DNA from: Streptomyces bacillaris
GTDB taxonomy: Bacteria > Actinomycetota > Actinomycetes > Streptomycetales > Streptomycetaceae
Direction: 5' to 3'
Assembly: GCF_003268675.1 (NCBI RefSeq)
Contig: NZ_CP029378.1
Location: 1,550,001-1,614,000 of the forward strand
Length of the DNA: 64,000 nucleotides
Both the position numbers and the translations under genes were made by a program. Of the stretch, positions 1 through 12,000 are shown one piece after another (the stretch's first letter is position 1; each line of letters begins with the position of its first letter). The notes under the pieces were generated by a model. That model saw nothing but the letters and a program-made list of their open reading frames with translations. It was not told the origin of the DNA and made no database searches.

Positions 1-3000
1 CGTCGCCGTCGCTGGTGGAGGCGCCGTCGCTGCCGTCCTCGCTGACGCTGTCGTCGCTGTCGCTGCTGAGGTCACGGGCGCCGGGCAGGCCGGACTCCTC
101 CGCCGACGGGGGCGCGAGCCAGTCCGGACCGGTCTGCCCGGCCCCCCGGTGCACGACGAGGTGCGGCTCACCGGTGGTGGGGTGGGTCAGGACCTCCGCC
201 GGCCCCTGCGGGTACCAGGCCGGGCGGCCCGTCGTCCCCACGACGAGATCGGCGACACGGGCGGCGAACGCCGGGGGCAGGGCGAGGACGAGGTCCGCGC
301 CACGGGGCCGCCGCGAGTCGTACGAGATGATCCGGGCCATCTCCACGGGGTCCTGGACCACGAAGGTGCGCCACGGCGTGACGATCTCGACGCCACCGCC
401 CTCGGCGGCCGTCCCCACGAACAGGTACGGGTTCCGCCACGGCGCGGGCCGCTCCACCGCCTGCCCGGACCGCTCGGCGAGATAGGACCCGGGGTCCGGC
501 AGCCCGCGGCCCGCCCCCGTGAGGTCCCGGCCCGCCGGGGTGGAGTCCTCGCCGCGCAGCAGGGTCTCCTCCGCGAGGGCGTCCCGCCTGGTCTCGATCT
601 GCCGGTCGACGAAGTACAGGGCGAGGTCCTCGGCGCTCGCCAGGTCGTCCGACGAGGCCTCCAGGGCCAGCGCCCCCAGGTCCCGTACGTCCTGGCCGGT
701 CACCCGGGAACGGGCGGGCATGTGCAGGACCTGCCGGGTGAGGTCGGTCAGCCCGGCGCCCGGCGGACGGGTGCCCGCCGCGTCCTCGACCAGGGCGTAC
801 AGGGCCTCGGAGGTCTCCTGGAGGCGGACACGCGGCGCCCTGTTCCACTGGGGCCCGAACACGGTGGACAGCCAAGCGGGGTCGGCCCAGGGCGGGGTGG
901 CGCCCTCGTCCTCGGAATCAGAGCTGGAATCGGCATCGGAATCCGCATCCTGGTCGGCCTCGGTCTCGGCGTCCGTGTCGGGGCCGGTGGAGCCGTGCGG
1001 CCGGGGGCCCGCGCCGGACAGGGTGCTGAGTTCGTACGCCTCCTCCTCGCCCTCCAGGCCGGGGTGGTCGCCGTCGGTCGGGGACGGGGGCGGCGGAAGG
1101 GGCACCTCCGCCACCACGGCCGTCTCCGGAGGCGTGGGCACGGGCACGGCGGTCTCGGGGAGGGGAAGCGCCGAGGTCTCCGGGGCCACGTGCTCGGTGG
1201 TCTCCGTGGGGGCGGATGCGGTCGGCGGAGGGGTGGGCATGGCCGGAGCGGCGGGCTTCTCCCCCGGCTTCTCGCCCGACTTCTCACCGGGTGTCTCCAC
1301 CGATGTCCCGGCGGTCTTCTCCGCGCTCTTCCCGACGGGCGGCAGGGCGGTCTTCTCGCCCGTCTCCTCCGCCGTCTTCACCGTCTCCGGCGTCTCGGCT
1401 GCCTTCTCCGTCTTCTCCGTCTTCGGTTCGGGGGACGTCTCGACGGCCGGCGTCTCCGGGGCGGGAGCCGGGGCCGGGGCGGGCGTGCGCGGGAGCAGCG
1501 GTACGAAGTCGCCGCCGCGCCGGCGCAGCCGGAGGACGGGGGCGTCGGAGGTGGGGCCGGGGTACGTGTGGGTGGTGCCGTTCTCCTCGACCAGGACGAC
1601 GGTGGTCCCGGTCGCCGCGGCCGCCCACTCGGCCACCGTACGGTCGGCTTCCGGGCCCCACGGGGCCTGGGAGAGGTGGCGGCGCAGATGGCCGTCGAGG
1701 GCTTCCGGGCTCGGCGCCGGAGCGCCCGGCCGGAGCTTCGGCGGCGGGGGCGAGAACAGCGCGTCGCGGTCCGCCCGGGCGCCGGGGAGTCCGTTGAGGC
1801 GCATCAGCTGCGCGGGGGGCAGGTCGGCACGGTCGCGGAGGCGCACCGCCTCGCCCTTGTCTCGCCCCGGCTGCCCGGCCGCGTCGCGCAGCGCCGAGGA
1901 GAGCGCGCCGAAGAAGCCGTTGCCCCGCCCGGCCGGGGTGCCCTGGGTGTACGTGGCTCCGTCGGGGGCGGTGAGGACCCCGTCTCGGTCCAGACGGTGG
2001 CGGGGGCCGGTGGCGTCGGCGGGCGGCAGCCAGGGCGGGGTCGTGTGGGTGCGGTGGGCGGGCGGCTTCGGGGTGGCCCCCGTGGTGCCGGGGGCCGGGG
2101 ACGTACCGGTCGTGGTGCCGACGGTCGTCCCCTTCGTACCTCCACCCGTCGTCTCGGAGGTCGTACCCGTCGTACCTCCACCCGTCGTCTCAGCGGTTGT
2201 GCCCGTCGTCCCGGTGGTCGGCGGGGCGGGCAGCGCGGTCGTGACCGGAGGGGTGGCGTCGGGGGTGAGGGCGGCGGCGAAGAAGCCGTCGGCGGCGAAC
2301 AGCACCGGGCCCGCCGTCGGCTCGGCCGTCGCCGGGTCGGCGCCGTGCGGGAGGAACGTCTGCGGCCGCCCCTCGCCCGTGACCACCGTCACCGGGGCGC
2401 CCAGGACCCGGGCCGCGAGCGCGGGCAGGAGATCGGCGCCTCCGTGGTCGCCCGCCCGGCGCACGGGCGGAGCCGGAGACCCGTCGGCCGGGGAGCCCTC
2501 GGCCGGGTCCGCCACGGGCTCGGGCGCGAACGGGCGGGACAGGGCGGCCATGGCCAGCGCCATCCGCTGCTCGGGGCTGGGCCAGACGGTCTGCGGGAGC
2601 CGCCCGAACGCGTCGAACTCCGCCTGTTGAGCATCCGTCAGATCAATTTCCGCGAAGTCCAGTTCGGCCTGGGTGAAGGTGTCCGCCGCGTCCAGGGCCA
2701 GACCGTCCAGCAGGTCCTCGTTGCCGTTGTCGCCCAGGGCCCACGCGAGCCGGTTGCGCGCGGCTTCGACGGCCTCGGCGGTGACCGACGGGTCGCCGGG
2801 GGCGGACGTGAACCGGTCGGCGAGGTCCGGGCCCAGCAGGAGGGACAGCTGCCCCTCACCCTGGGCCGTGGCGAGCAGCGCATGGAAGAACGAGGCCCCG
2901 TCGTGCGGGACTTCGTGCACCTGGTGCACCGTAATGCCGTCCGGCGAGGTGAGGGTGCGCGGGTCGGTGCCGGTGGCGTCGGTGACCTTGTACGGCTCCG

Positions 3001-6000
3001 GGGCCTCGGAGCGCCAGTCCGGCGTGGTGTACGTCTGCGGCGCGTCCTTCACCGGGACCGCGGCCGAGCCCTGGTGGTGGGCGGTGAGGCGGGCGGCGGC
3101 GAGGTGGAGACGGTGGTGGTCCTGGGCCGCGGTGTCCAGGTTGTCCTGCCGGCGGCGCACCTCGTCGCGGGCCGTCTGCCAGGCGGTGACGGCCGGGGAC
3201 TCGGCGAGGGGCCGGGACAGGACCGTCGCCCGGCCGTCGTCGCCGAGCGCGGTGCGCTGGTCGTCGCTCAGGTCGAGCCAGGCCTCCCGGGCCTTCGCGC
3301 GGGCGTCGTAGTAGCTCTTCTCGGCGGCGGCGAGGTCGGCCGCCGCCTTGGCCTGGTCGTCCCAGGCCGTACGGGCCTCCTCGGGGAAGGTGGTGTCGTC
3401 GAGGAGGCCGTGGTCGCGGGCGATGTCCTCGCGCAGCCACACCAGCGCCGTGGTCTCGGCCTCGACGGCGCGCGGGCCGCGCCGGGGCCTGCCGAGGGCC
3501 TGCATCGGGCGGGAGTCGGTGACCCGGTGGTCGACCTCGGCCACCGACAGCCAGCTGACGGGGACCGCGAAGAGCATGCTGCGGTCGGTGACGACCTTGA
3601 CGTGGGTGCCGAGGGTGGTGTCGGTGGCGCCCTTGAGCGCGGTGGAGTCGTTGGCTCCACCGATCGGCGCCGAGACACCGGGGTTGATCACGCCCGCGTT
3701 GCTGTTGCCCGCCAGGGGCGACGTACCGACCGCGCCCTCGGTGTTGTCGGCGATGCCCGCCTCCAGCGCGTCACCGGTCTTGCGCCGCTGCACGGCCTCC
3801 ATGCGCGGCTTGTTCTCCACGGCGAGCAGCCGGGCGCCGGTGCGGTGCATCTTGGCGAAGAGGCGGGAGTCGGCGGTGTGGGACTGGCCGAGCAGGCGGG
3901 CGGAGGACTGGGTGGGCAGCGGGGAGCCGTCGGGGCCCAGCGCCTCGCGGAAGCCCGCCGTCAGGCCGACCTGGGAGGTGGCCTCCTGCTGGGCCTGGGC
4001 CGGGGCGGTGCCGAGCGCGGTGAGCGGGGTGTGCCGGGCCATCCGTACGCGTTCGGTGAGCGAGGCGCCCGTGTGGCGCTTGCCGAGGTCCGCGTCGCCC
4101 GGGAAGCCGTCGGCCCGTGCGGTGGCGAGGGTCAGGGCGTCCCGCACGTTGCCGGAGCCGACGATGTCCACGGCGAGGATGCCGGAGCCGATCGCGTCGT
4201 CGAAGGTCAGGATGTCCGGGTCGGTCTCACCGGTCTCCCCGTCCGTGGTCCGCCACCGGGCGACGGCCTCCGGGCGAGCCTGATCAGCCGTCAGAACGCG
4301 TACGGAGTGCGGGGGTTCGGGCACGTTCTGCTCGGTGAGCGCACCGTCCTTCCCGTCGCCCTCGGGGGTGAGGAGGCTGGCAGGGAGGATCTCGTTGAGG
4401 CTGCCGACGGGGGCGGTGACGGCGGGGCCGAGCGGTCGGCCGGACGCGTCCTCCAGGGTGGCCGTCAGGATGTACGTGGTGACGATCTCGGCGTGCGCCT
4501 GGGTGGTGGCGATGTTGGGCATCGAGGTGCTGCCCGTCGCCTCGGTCACGTTGCCCGACCGCTGCTTGGCCGCGGTGCCCTGGAGGGACGGGTTGGCGGC
4601 CAGGGGCCCGTCGCCCGGCGAGCGCTGGCTCGCGCTGAGCGTCACGTCGCCGCCCCGGTCCTGGGTCCGGCCGCCGACGTCGTCGCGTGCGGTGGTGCGG
4701 TAGTCCTCCAGCTCGTAACCGGTGCGCAGCCGCTCCACGGTGGTGGTGACCGGCGTCAGGGTCAGCCTCAGCTGCCCGGGGCTCCCCCCGACCGGCAGGT
4801 GGTGCGGGCTGGACCAGGAGCGGTAGCGGACCGGCAGGGCCATCCCGTCGGCGGTCAGCTCGTGCACATGGGAGCGGAGGAAGTCCGGCGAGAGGCGCTG
4901 GAGGACCTGCTCCCGGTCGTGCGAGGGCACGCCCCTCCGCTCCAGCTGCCCCGTCAGCTGCTGGGCCGCGCGGCTCGCGTCCAGCTGCCCGCTGGGGTGG
5001 GAGGGGAAGTGGCGGCGGCTCAGGAACGGGGGCAGCCGGTAGCGGCCGCCGAGGTTGTCCGGGGTGGCGGTCCCCAGCCCGTCGGGGGCGAGCCCGGCCT
5101 CGATGGCGTCCTGCATCGGCAGGTGGAACATCACCGCGTCGCGGATGCGCTGGAGGGCGGCCGCGGCCCGGCGCGGGGCGAGGGCGCGCCCGAACCCCTC
5201 GGAGATCCGCCCGGCGGCGGAGCTGATCCCGGTCCCGGCGCGGGTGCCGACCGCCCCCATCGCGGCCGTCCAGCGGTCCCGCACGGCCACGGTCTCGGCG
5301 GCGTCCGCGACGACCAGGTACATCCGGCCGGCGTAGCTGAGGGTGGTGTTGCGACCGCGGGTGAGGGTCTGCGAGACGCTGCGGCCCTTGCCCCAGGCGT
5401 ACTGGAGGGCGGTGGCGTACGAACCGGCCACGGCGGGACCGCCGGGGGCCTGCTGCAACGGCATGTCCGCGCCCTGGAGACCGAGGGTGGTCCGGGACCC
5501 CTTGCTGGAGGTGCCCGCGACGCGGTGTTCGTTGCCGATGGTGGCTTCGAGGCTGCCCGGCTTGGGGTCGCTCTTCACCCGCAGGTTGCCGAGTTCGCCC
5601 CGGACCGCCGCCTTGAGGTAGTGCGTCGAGAAGGGGCCCGCTCCGGTGAGTCCGGTGATGCGGGAGCCGAACGGGCCGAGGTACTGGCCCAGTTGTCCGG
5701 CGATGCCGAGGTCCGCCATGGCCCGGCGCAGGGCGGTCCGGATCGGGGTGCCGGGCGCGCTGACGTGCCAGGAGGAGCCGGTGGCGCGGTCGGCGGTGTC
5801 CTGGACGAGCCGCTGGCGCTGTTCGCCGCCCTCGGTGCTGAGGACCACGTGCGGGGCGCTGAGCAGCTTGTTCACGAGGTTGCGGTCGGACGCGGCGGTC
5901 CGGGGCAACGGCCGGATTCCGTCGAGGAGTTGGTCCGCCTCGGCGGCGGAGAGCGGGGTCGGGGCAGGGGTGGGCGCCGGGGTGGGGCCGGTGGCCGGGG

Positions 6001-9000
6001 TGTCGGCGGGGCTGTGGCGCGGGGAGCCGTGGGCCGCGGGGACGGCCAGCTCGACCCGGCCGACGGTCTCGGTGCCCCGGGCGAAGAGGGGGCGCTCCTC
6101 GACCTTGCTGACGAAGACGCCCGCGCCCAGCAGCCCCACCGAGACCAGCCGGGTCCAGCCGCGCGGGCGGCGGTGGCCTTCGAAGGTGGCGCCCAACTCG
6201 ACCTGGTAGCTGTAGAGATCGGCACCGTTCTGGAAGGTGAGCTGGTCGTGGGTGACCGCCACGGTGTTCTTGGTGGCCTTGCCGTGGGTCCTGGCGTGGC
6301 GCGCGCCGACGGCGACGTTGCCCGTCTGGCGGGGCAGCCCGCTGGTGGGCTCCTTGGCGTGGTCGCGGGGCGAGACACCGACCTCGATGCCGCCGGAGAG
6401 CGTGGTCGACTCCTGCTGCCCCTGCCCGGAGATCTCGGTGCCGATGACGGCGTTGCGCAGCGACCGTTCGCTCAGGGTCGTCTCGAACTGCCGGTCGGTG
6501 AGCCGGGCGCGCAGGACGAGGGTGTGGTGGCCGCGGCGGACCTTGCCGTCCTCGGTGAGGGTGACCGGCACCCCGGTGGTGGTCAGGTCGTCCAGACTCT
6601 GCGCGAGGGTCGGCCGGTTCAGCGCCTCCCGCACCTGGCGGTCGTTGTGCAGGGCGGTGCGCATCCGCCCGTCCCCGTACCAGAGCTTGGCCAGATGCGG
6701 GTGACGGAGCATCAGCGGCGGTACGAAGAGCGAGGGATAGGCCCGGTGGAGTGTGTCCAGGACCGTGTCGGTGAAGGCCTTCAGCGGATCCTGCGGGGCG
6801 GGCGCGGGGGCAGGCGCCGGAGCGGGCGTGACGGCCGTCGCGGGAGCGGGTGTCGGCGTGGGCGTGGAGGTGACGGCCGTCGCGGGGGCCGGGGTGGGCG
6901 TGGCGGTGGCCGGGGCGGTCGGCGGTACGGGGGCCGGCGTCGGGGTGGTGGCCGGGGCGGGGGTGGTCGTGGCGGGCGGGGCGGGGCGCCGGTCCGGTAC
7001 GAAGCCCTCGGCGCGGACCTGGCCGCCCAGGTGGACCGGGTCCTCCCGGGTGAGGTACCACGGCACCGGCGGCTCGGCGTCCGCGTTCGGTCCGGTGGCA
7101 CCCGGCGTACGGCTGTCCCAGCCCGCGAGGCGGCGCGCGTCCTGGGTGGAGATCCAGTCGAGGCTGACCACCCGGACCGGGCGGGCGGCGGAGGCGGGCT
7201 GGCCGGCGCCCCGCACCATCAGGGTGCGCTCCACCCGGTAGAGCGCCACCGGGTGGTTGCGGACGCGGCCGGTGACCTTGCGGGCAGCGTCGGTGCCGAG
7301 GTTGTGCCCCCGGCCCGCGCTGAGGTCCGCGCGGACCATGGGGCCGCCCTGGATGCGCACATCGGTCTCGGGGCCGATGACGGTGGAGTTGGGCCCGGCG
7401 GTGATCTGCACCCCGAGGCGGGTGTCGCGGGTGTGGGCCCGCTGGTTCTGATACGTGGTCTGGGTGAGGTCGCGCACCTCGGCGGTGACCGACTCGGTGA
7501 CCAGGGTCGCCCGGTGCGGGATGGACCGCTCGACGACCAGGTGGCCCAGCGGGTGCTGACCGGCGCCCCGGGTCAGCTCGGGTCCGCTGACCGGTCCGGA
7601 GAACCGGCCGAAGAGCCCGAGCAGCCGCCCCGGCCGGACGTAGGAGACCAGCGTGCGGTGGGCCGAACTGCCGGGCCTGGCACCGGAGATGGCGAGCGCC
7701 ACGTCCTCCGGCGGGTCCGTCAGGTGGAGCGCGGTCGTGTCGGTGATCCGCGGCTCGACGCCGTCCGGGAAGGTCAGCGTCCGCGGGGCCCGCTGGGGGC
7801 CCTTGAAGGGCACGGTCAGCTCGTCGGGCAGCCGCCAGCTCAGCCCGTCGCGCAGGGCGAACCGCGCGGAGTGCACCTCGGTGCGCTGCCAGTGGGGTGC
7901 GGTGGCGGGCGGGGTGCCCGGGGTGGTCGCGGCCGGTCCGGGGGTCTTCGGGGCCTCGGTGACCCGCTCCACGCGCACCCGGTAGTGGACGTCGTCCAGG
8001 TGCAGGTGGGAGCCGTCGACGGACCGGTACTCGCTCTGGTGGTACGCCTGGGTGCCCTGGGTGTAGTCGGTCTTCCGCGTCCAGCCCAGCGAGACGCCGA
8101 TCTTCAGCATCCAGTTGAGCGGCGGGCCCATGCCGATCGCCAGGGCGATCCTGCGTCCGGTGCCGACGCTGCGCCCGCCGCCGTATCCGGCCTGGCCGCG
8201 CCGCATGGTGTCCACCCGGACGGTGGCCCCGCCGACGTCGGAGAAGCGTTCCCAGCGGTGGTACGGCACGGCCTCGACGATCATTTCGTGGCCGACCCCG
8301 GACTTCTCCCGGCCCACGAAGCGGGCCCCGCGCGGGGCGGTGAACGCGCCGGGCTGGTCCTTCAGCAGCCGCTCCACCTCCGCCCGGTCGAACTGGGTGC
8401 GGAGCTTCTCGGGCAGTTGGTCGAAGACCTGCTGGGCCACCTGGTCGGGCGAGCGCAGGGTGAGGATGCCGACGCCGTTGAGCAGCCCGGTCCGCGGACC
8501 GGTGGCGCTCCGGGGTCCGGGGCTGGGGCCGGTGCCGCCGCCGTCCGGGTCGGTGTCGGGGCTGATCAGGACGGCGGGCAGCCGACTGCCGTCGTCGAAG
8601 GTGACGGTGCGCGGGGCGGCGCCCGGCGGGCGGGCGTCGTCGCCGGTGAGCAGCCGGGCCGGGCGGTGCCGGTCGAGCTGGGTCTCCAGGGGGACGGGGT
8701 CGCCCCGGTCCGGGTCGGACGGGGTCGGGGTGTCCAGGTCGGTGACGCCGCCCATGCTCCGCAGCCACTCCCCGAACACGTCGGAGCCGGCCGGGTCCGG
8801 GGTCGCCGGAGCGGTCGGCGGCGCCGGGACGGGGGCCGGGGTGAGCGTGGTCAAGGGGGCGGTCGTGGGAGTGGTCGTCGGGGTGGGCAGGGCGGCGGCC
8901 GGGACCAGGGCGTCGTAGTGGTCGGAGCCGTTGTAGGCCAGGTGCAGCACACCGCCGTCCCCGCCCGGGTTGAGCGGGGCGGTGAAGGTGTGCCCGGGCG

Positions 9001-12000
9001 ACGTGGTGTCCGGTCCGACGAGCCGCAGCTCGACGCCGAGGGTGTGGGCCAGGGCGAGCGGCAGGACATCGGCGAAGGGCGAGGACCACAGGCCCCGTTC
9101 CCCGGCCGCCTCCACGATCAGCCCTCCGGTGCCGATCCGCCGCGCGTCGGCGGGCGTGGACGCCACCTCCGCGAGCCGGGAGTAGCCGCTGTCCCGGAGG
9201 ATGCGCCGCCACCGCCGTCCGTCCCCGTCGGTGACGACCTCCTGCGCGATGCGGTCCCAGCGCCGCCCGATGTGCTCCCGCGCCTCCGGGTGCGAGACAC
9301 CCGCCAGGGCGGTCATCCGCAGGTCGTCGACGACGGCGAGCACCGGGTCCGGCGTGGCCTCGACGGCCGGGGCGAGCAGTTCGGAGCCGGTCAGCCGGTC
9401 GCGGAGCAGGCTGCGGAGTCCGGCGACGTTCCGCGCGGCCCAGGCGGGCGGCACGGTGGTGGCGCGTGCGCTGTCGAGCAGCGCCCGGAAGAGGCAGTCC
9501 CCGTCGGCCCGGGCGGGCAGCTTGCGGAAGGGGACGCCGGCCACGTCGATGGTGTCGGAGAGGGCAGGCACCGTGCTGTCCTCGCTGAACAGGTCCACGT
9601 CCCCCGCGATGCTCTCCGGCCGGTCCGCCGGGGCGGGTCCGGGGCGGTCCAGGCGGCGGGCCAGCTCGGCGGAGTCCTCGGGGCCGAGGCCCAGTTGGGA
9701 GACGGGGAGCGGGGCGTCGGAGAGCGACCAGGCGACCTCCGCGGACCGGGCGTAGGCGAGGCCGGACACATCGGACCGCGAGACCAGGGTGTCCGGGGCC
9801 AGTGAGGGCGGCGGGGCGGGCGGGGGCGGCAGCAGGCTGTCGAGGGTGGTCGTGGGAGTGGCACCGGACCGGAGCGCGGCGGCGGCCTCCAGGAACGCGG
9901 TGTACTGGTCCGGGGTGGGGCCGGTGGACGGGTCGACGGCCGTGGCGTAGCCGGTCGCGGCGTGCCAGTCCGCGACCATGCGGTCGAGCAGGTCCGGCGT
10001 CATCCGGCCGTCGCCGTACCGGGCCGCGGTTCCCGGGTCGCGCCAGCGGAGCCCGTCCACATAGGCGAGCGCGGCCAGCGCCTCCCGGTTGCCGGGCCGT
10101 TGTTCGGCGTCCGGGCCGAGCGCCTCCCGCAGCGTACGGATCTGCTGGAGCGTGCGGGCCCGGGCGAACGCGTCGGCCGGGTCGGGACCGCTGTGCAGTC
10201 CGGCGTCGCGCGCCAGGTCGTCCAGGGCGGAGCCGGAGGGTTCCGGAGTGAACAGCCGCCACCGCCCGGGCCCGCCCGGGCCGTCGCCGAGCACCGCCCG
10301 TACGTTGCCGTCGCGGTCCTTCGCGGTGCCCGCCTCGGTGGTCGGCGCGTACACCGGGCGCCCCGTACGGTTCGCCACATGCTGGGCGACCGGCAGTCCC
10401 GCGATCCTCGGCTGCTGCCCGGTCTCGCAGGAGAACAGCACCAGCGGCCGGTCCTGGTCCCCGTCCTGCGCCCAGGACTTGAGCACCTCACCGAGCTGCA
10501 CGCCGCTGACCTCGACGGTGGGGTGCGCGGCGTTGTCCGTCCCGAGGGTGACGGTACGGGGCGTGCCGTGGCCCACGAAGTAGTCGGCACCGCGCTCGGT
10601 GCCGGAGCCGGGGAGCGGGGCCGGCGCGCCGGTGAAGACCGTACGGGGAGGGGGCGCGGTCCCGTCGGCCCCCGGGGTCCCCTCGGAGGTGGTGCGCACA
10701 CCCCGGAAGGTGTCCTGGCCGAGCAGCGCCCGGCGCCCTGCGCTCCGTCCCGTACCGTCCTCGGCCGGGCTCTGCGAGATGGTCACCGTCCGTACGGCGG
10801 TGCCGGGTTGCGGTGCGGCCGCCGTGCTCGCCACGAGGCGCCGCAGCTCGGAGAAGGGCACCGTCTTCCCGCCGAGCGTGGTGACGGAGGGCCCGGCGGT
10901 GGTGGACGGGACGGTCCCGCCACGGGTGGCCGGGGTGGTGGAGGTGGTGACGAGGGCGCCCGGGGTGGTACCGGAGTCCGGACCGGTGCGGCTCGGGGTA
11001 CCGCCCGTCTCCGGACCGGTGCCGCCCTCCCGCCCGCCTTCCAGGTGCACTTCGGTGGCGGCCTCGCTCCAGGGCCGGGCGTCGGCGGCCAGTTTGGAGA
11101 CGGCGGGGCCTTCGGCGGTGACCGTGGAGGCGGTGACGACCGGTGGCTTGACGTCGGGGGCCGGCTCACGACCGGAGGCGGACACCGGCAGCTTCACGTC
11201 CGAGGGCGACTCGGGACCCGCCGTGGACGTGACGGGCGGCTTGACGTCGGTGCCGGGCTCACGACCGGACGGCGGCGCCGGCGACTTGACGTCCGACGGC
11301 GACTCGGGGCCCGACTCGGACACGACAGGAGGCTTCACATCCAGGGCGCGCTCCCGACCGGACGTCGTCACCGGAGGCTTGACGTCCGGCCGCGACTCCG
11401 GACCCGAATCCGAGGTGACCGGCGGCTTCACGTCGGCACCGGACTCACGACCCGATGTCGAGGCCGGGGAGCCGGTGTCCGTGGGGAGGTCCGAGCTGGT
11501 GGTGACCACCGTCGGCCGGGAGCCCGGAGACTCCTCGGGACCGGCGGTGGTCCCGGTGGTGTCGGCCGGCCGGGCATCCGCGCCGGGACCGTCGACGGCG
11601 CCCGGGTCCGTCGTCGTACCCGACTCGGCCGCCTTCACCGCGGGCGACTCGGCATCGTCCTGCCCGGGCTCGGCGGGGCCGGGGTTCTCCGGCGTCCCCT
11701 CACCGGACGGCTGCTGTACGGAACCGGAGTTGCCGACCGGTCCGCCGGGCGTGCCGGGACGCGGTGCCGGTGACGTGCTGGAGTTCGGCGGGGCGGAGGT
11801 CGTCGTGGAGGTGGTCGAGGTCGGTCCGCCGGTCGTCGTGGCGGGCGGAGCGGCCGTGGTACCCGGAGGCGGAGGCGCCGTCACGACCGGTGGTACGCCC
11901 AGGGCATCGGCGAGCGGCAGCAGCACGTTCGCGCCGGGGAACGCCGTGTCCACCGGCGCGTCCGGGCCCCCCGCGAACTCCGGTCCGGTGAGCGGGCGGA

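Noticed and set aside
149..9805. A plus-strand open frame of 3218 codons
   Set aside because: It is antisense to the giant gene, has Arg/Gly/Ala-dominated low-complexity translation and no domains. The minus frame gives clear OTU and clan-CD motifs; the opening is a by-product of GC3 bias.
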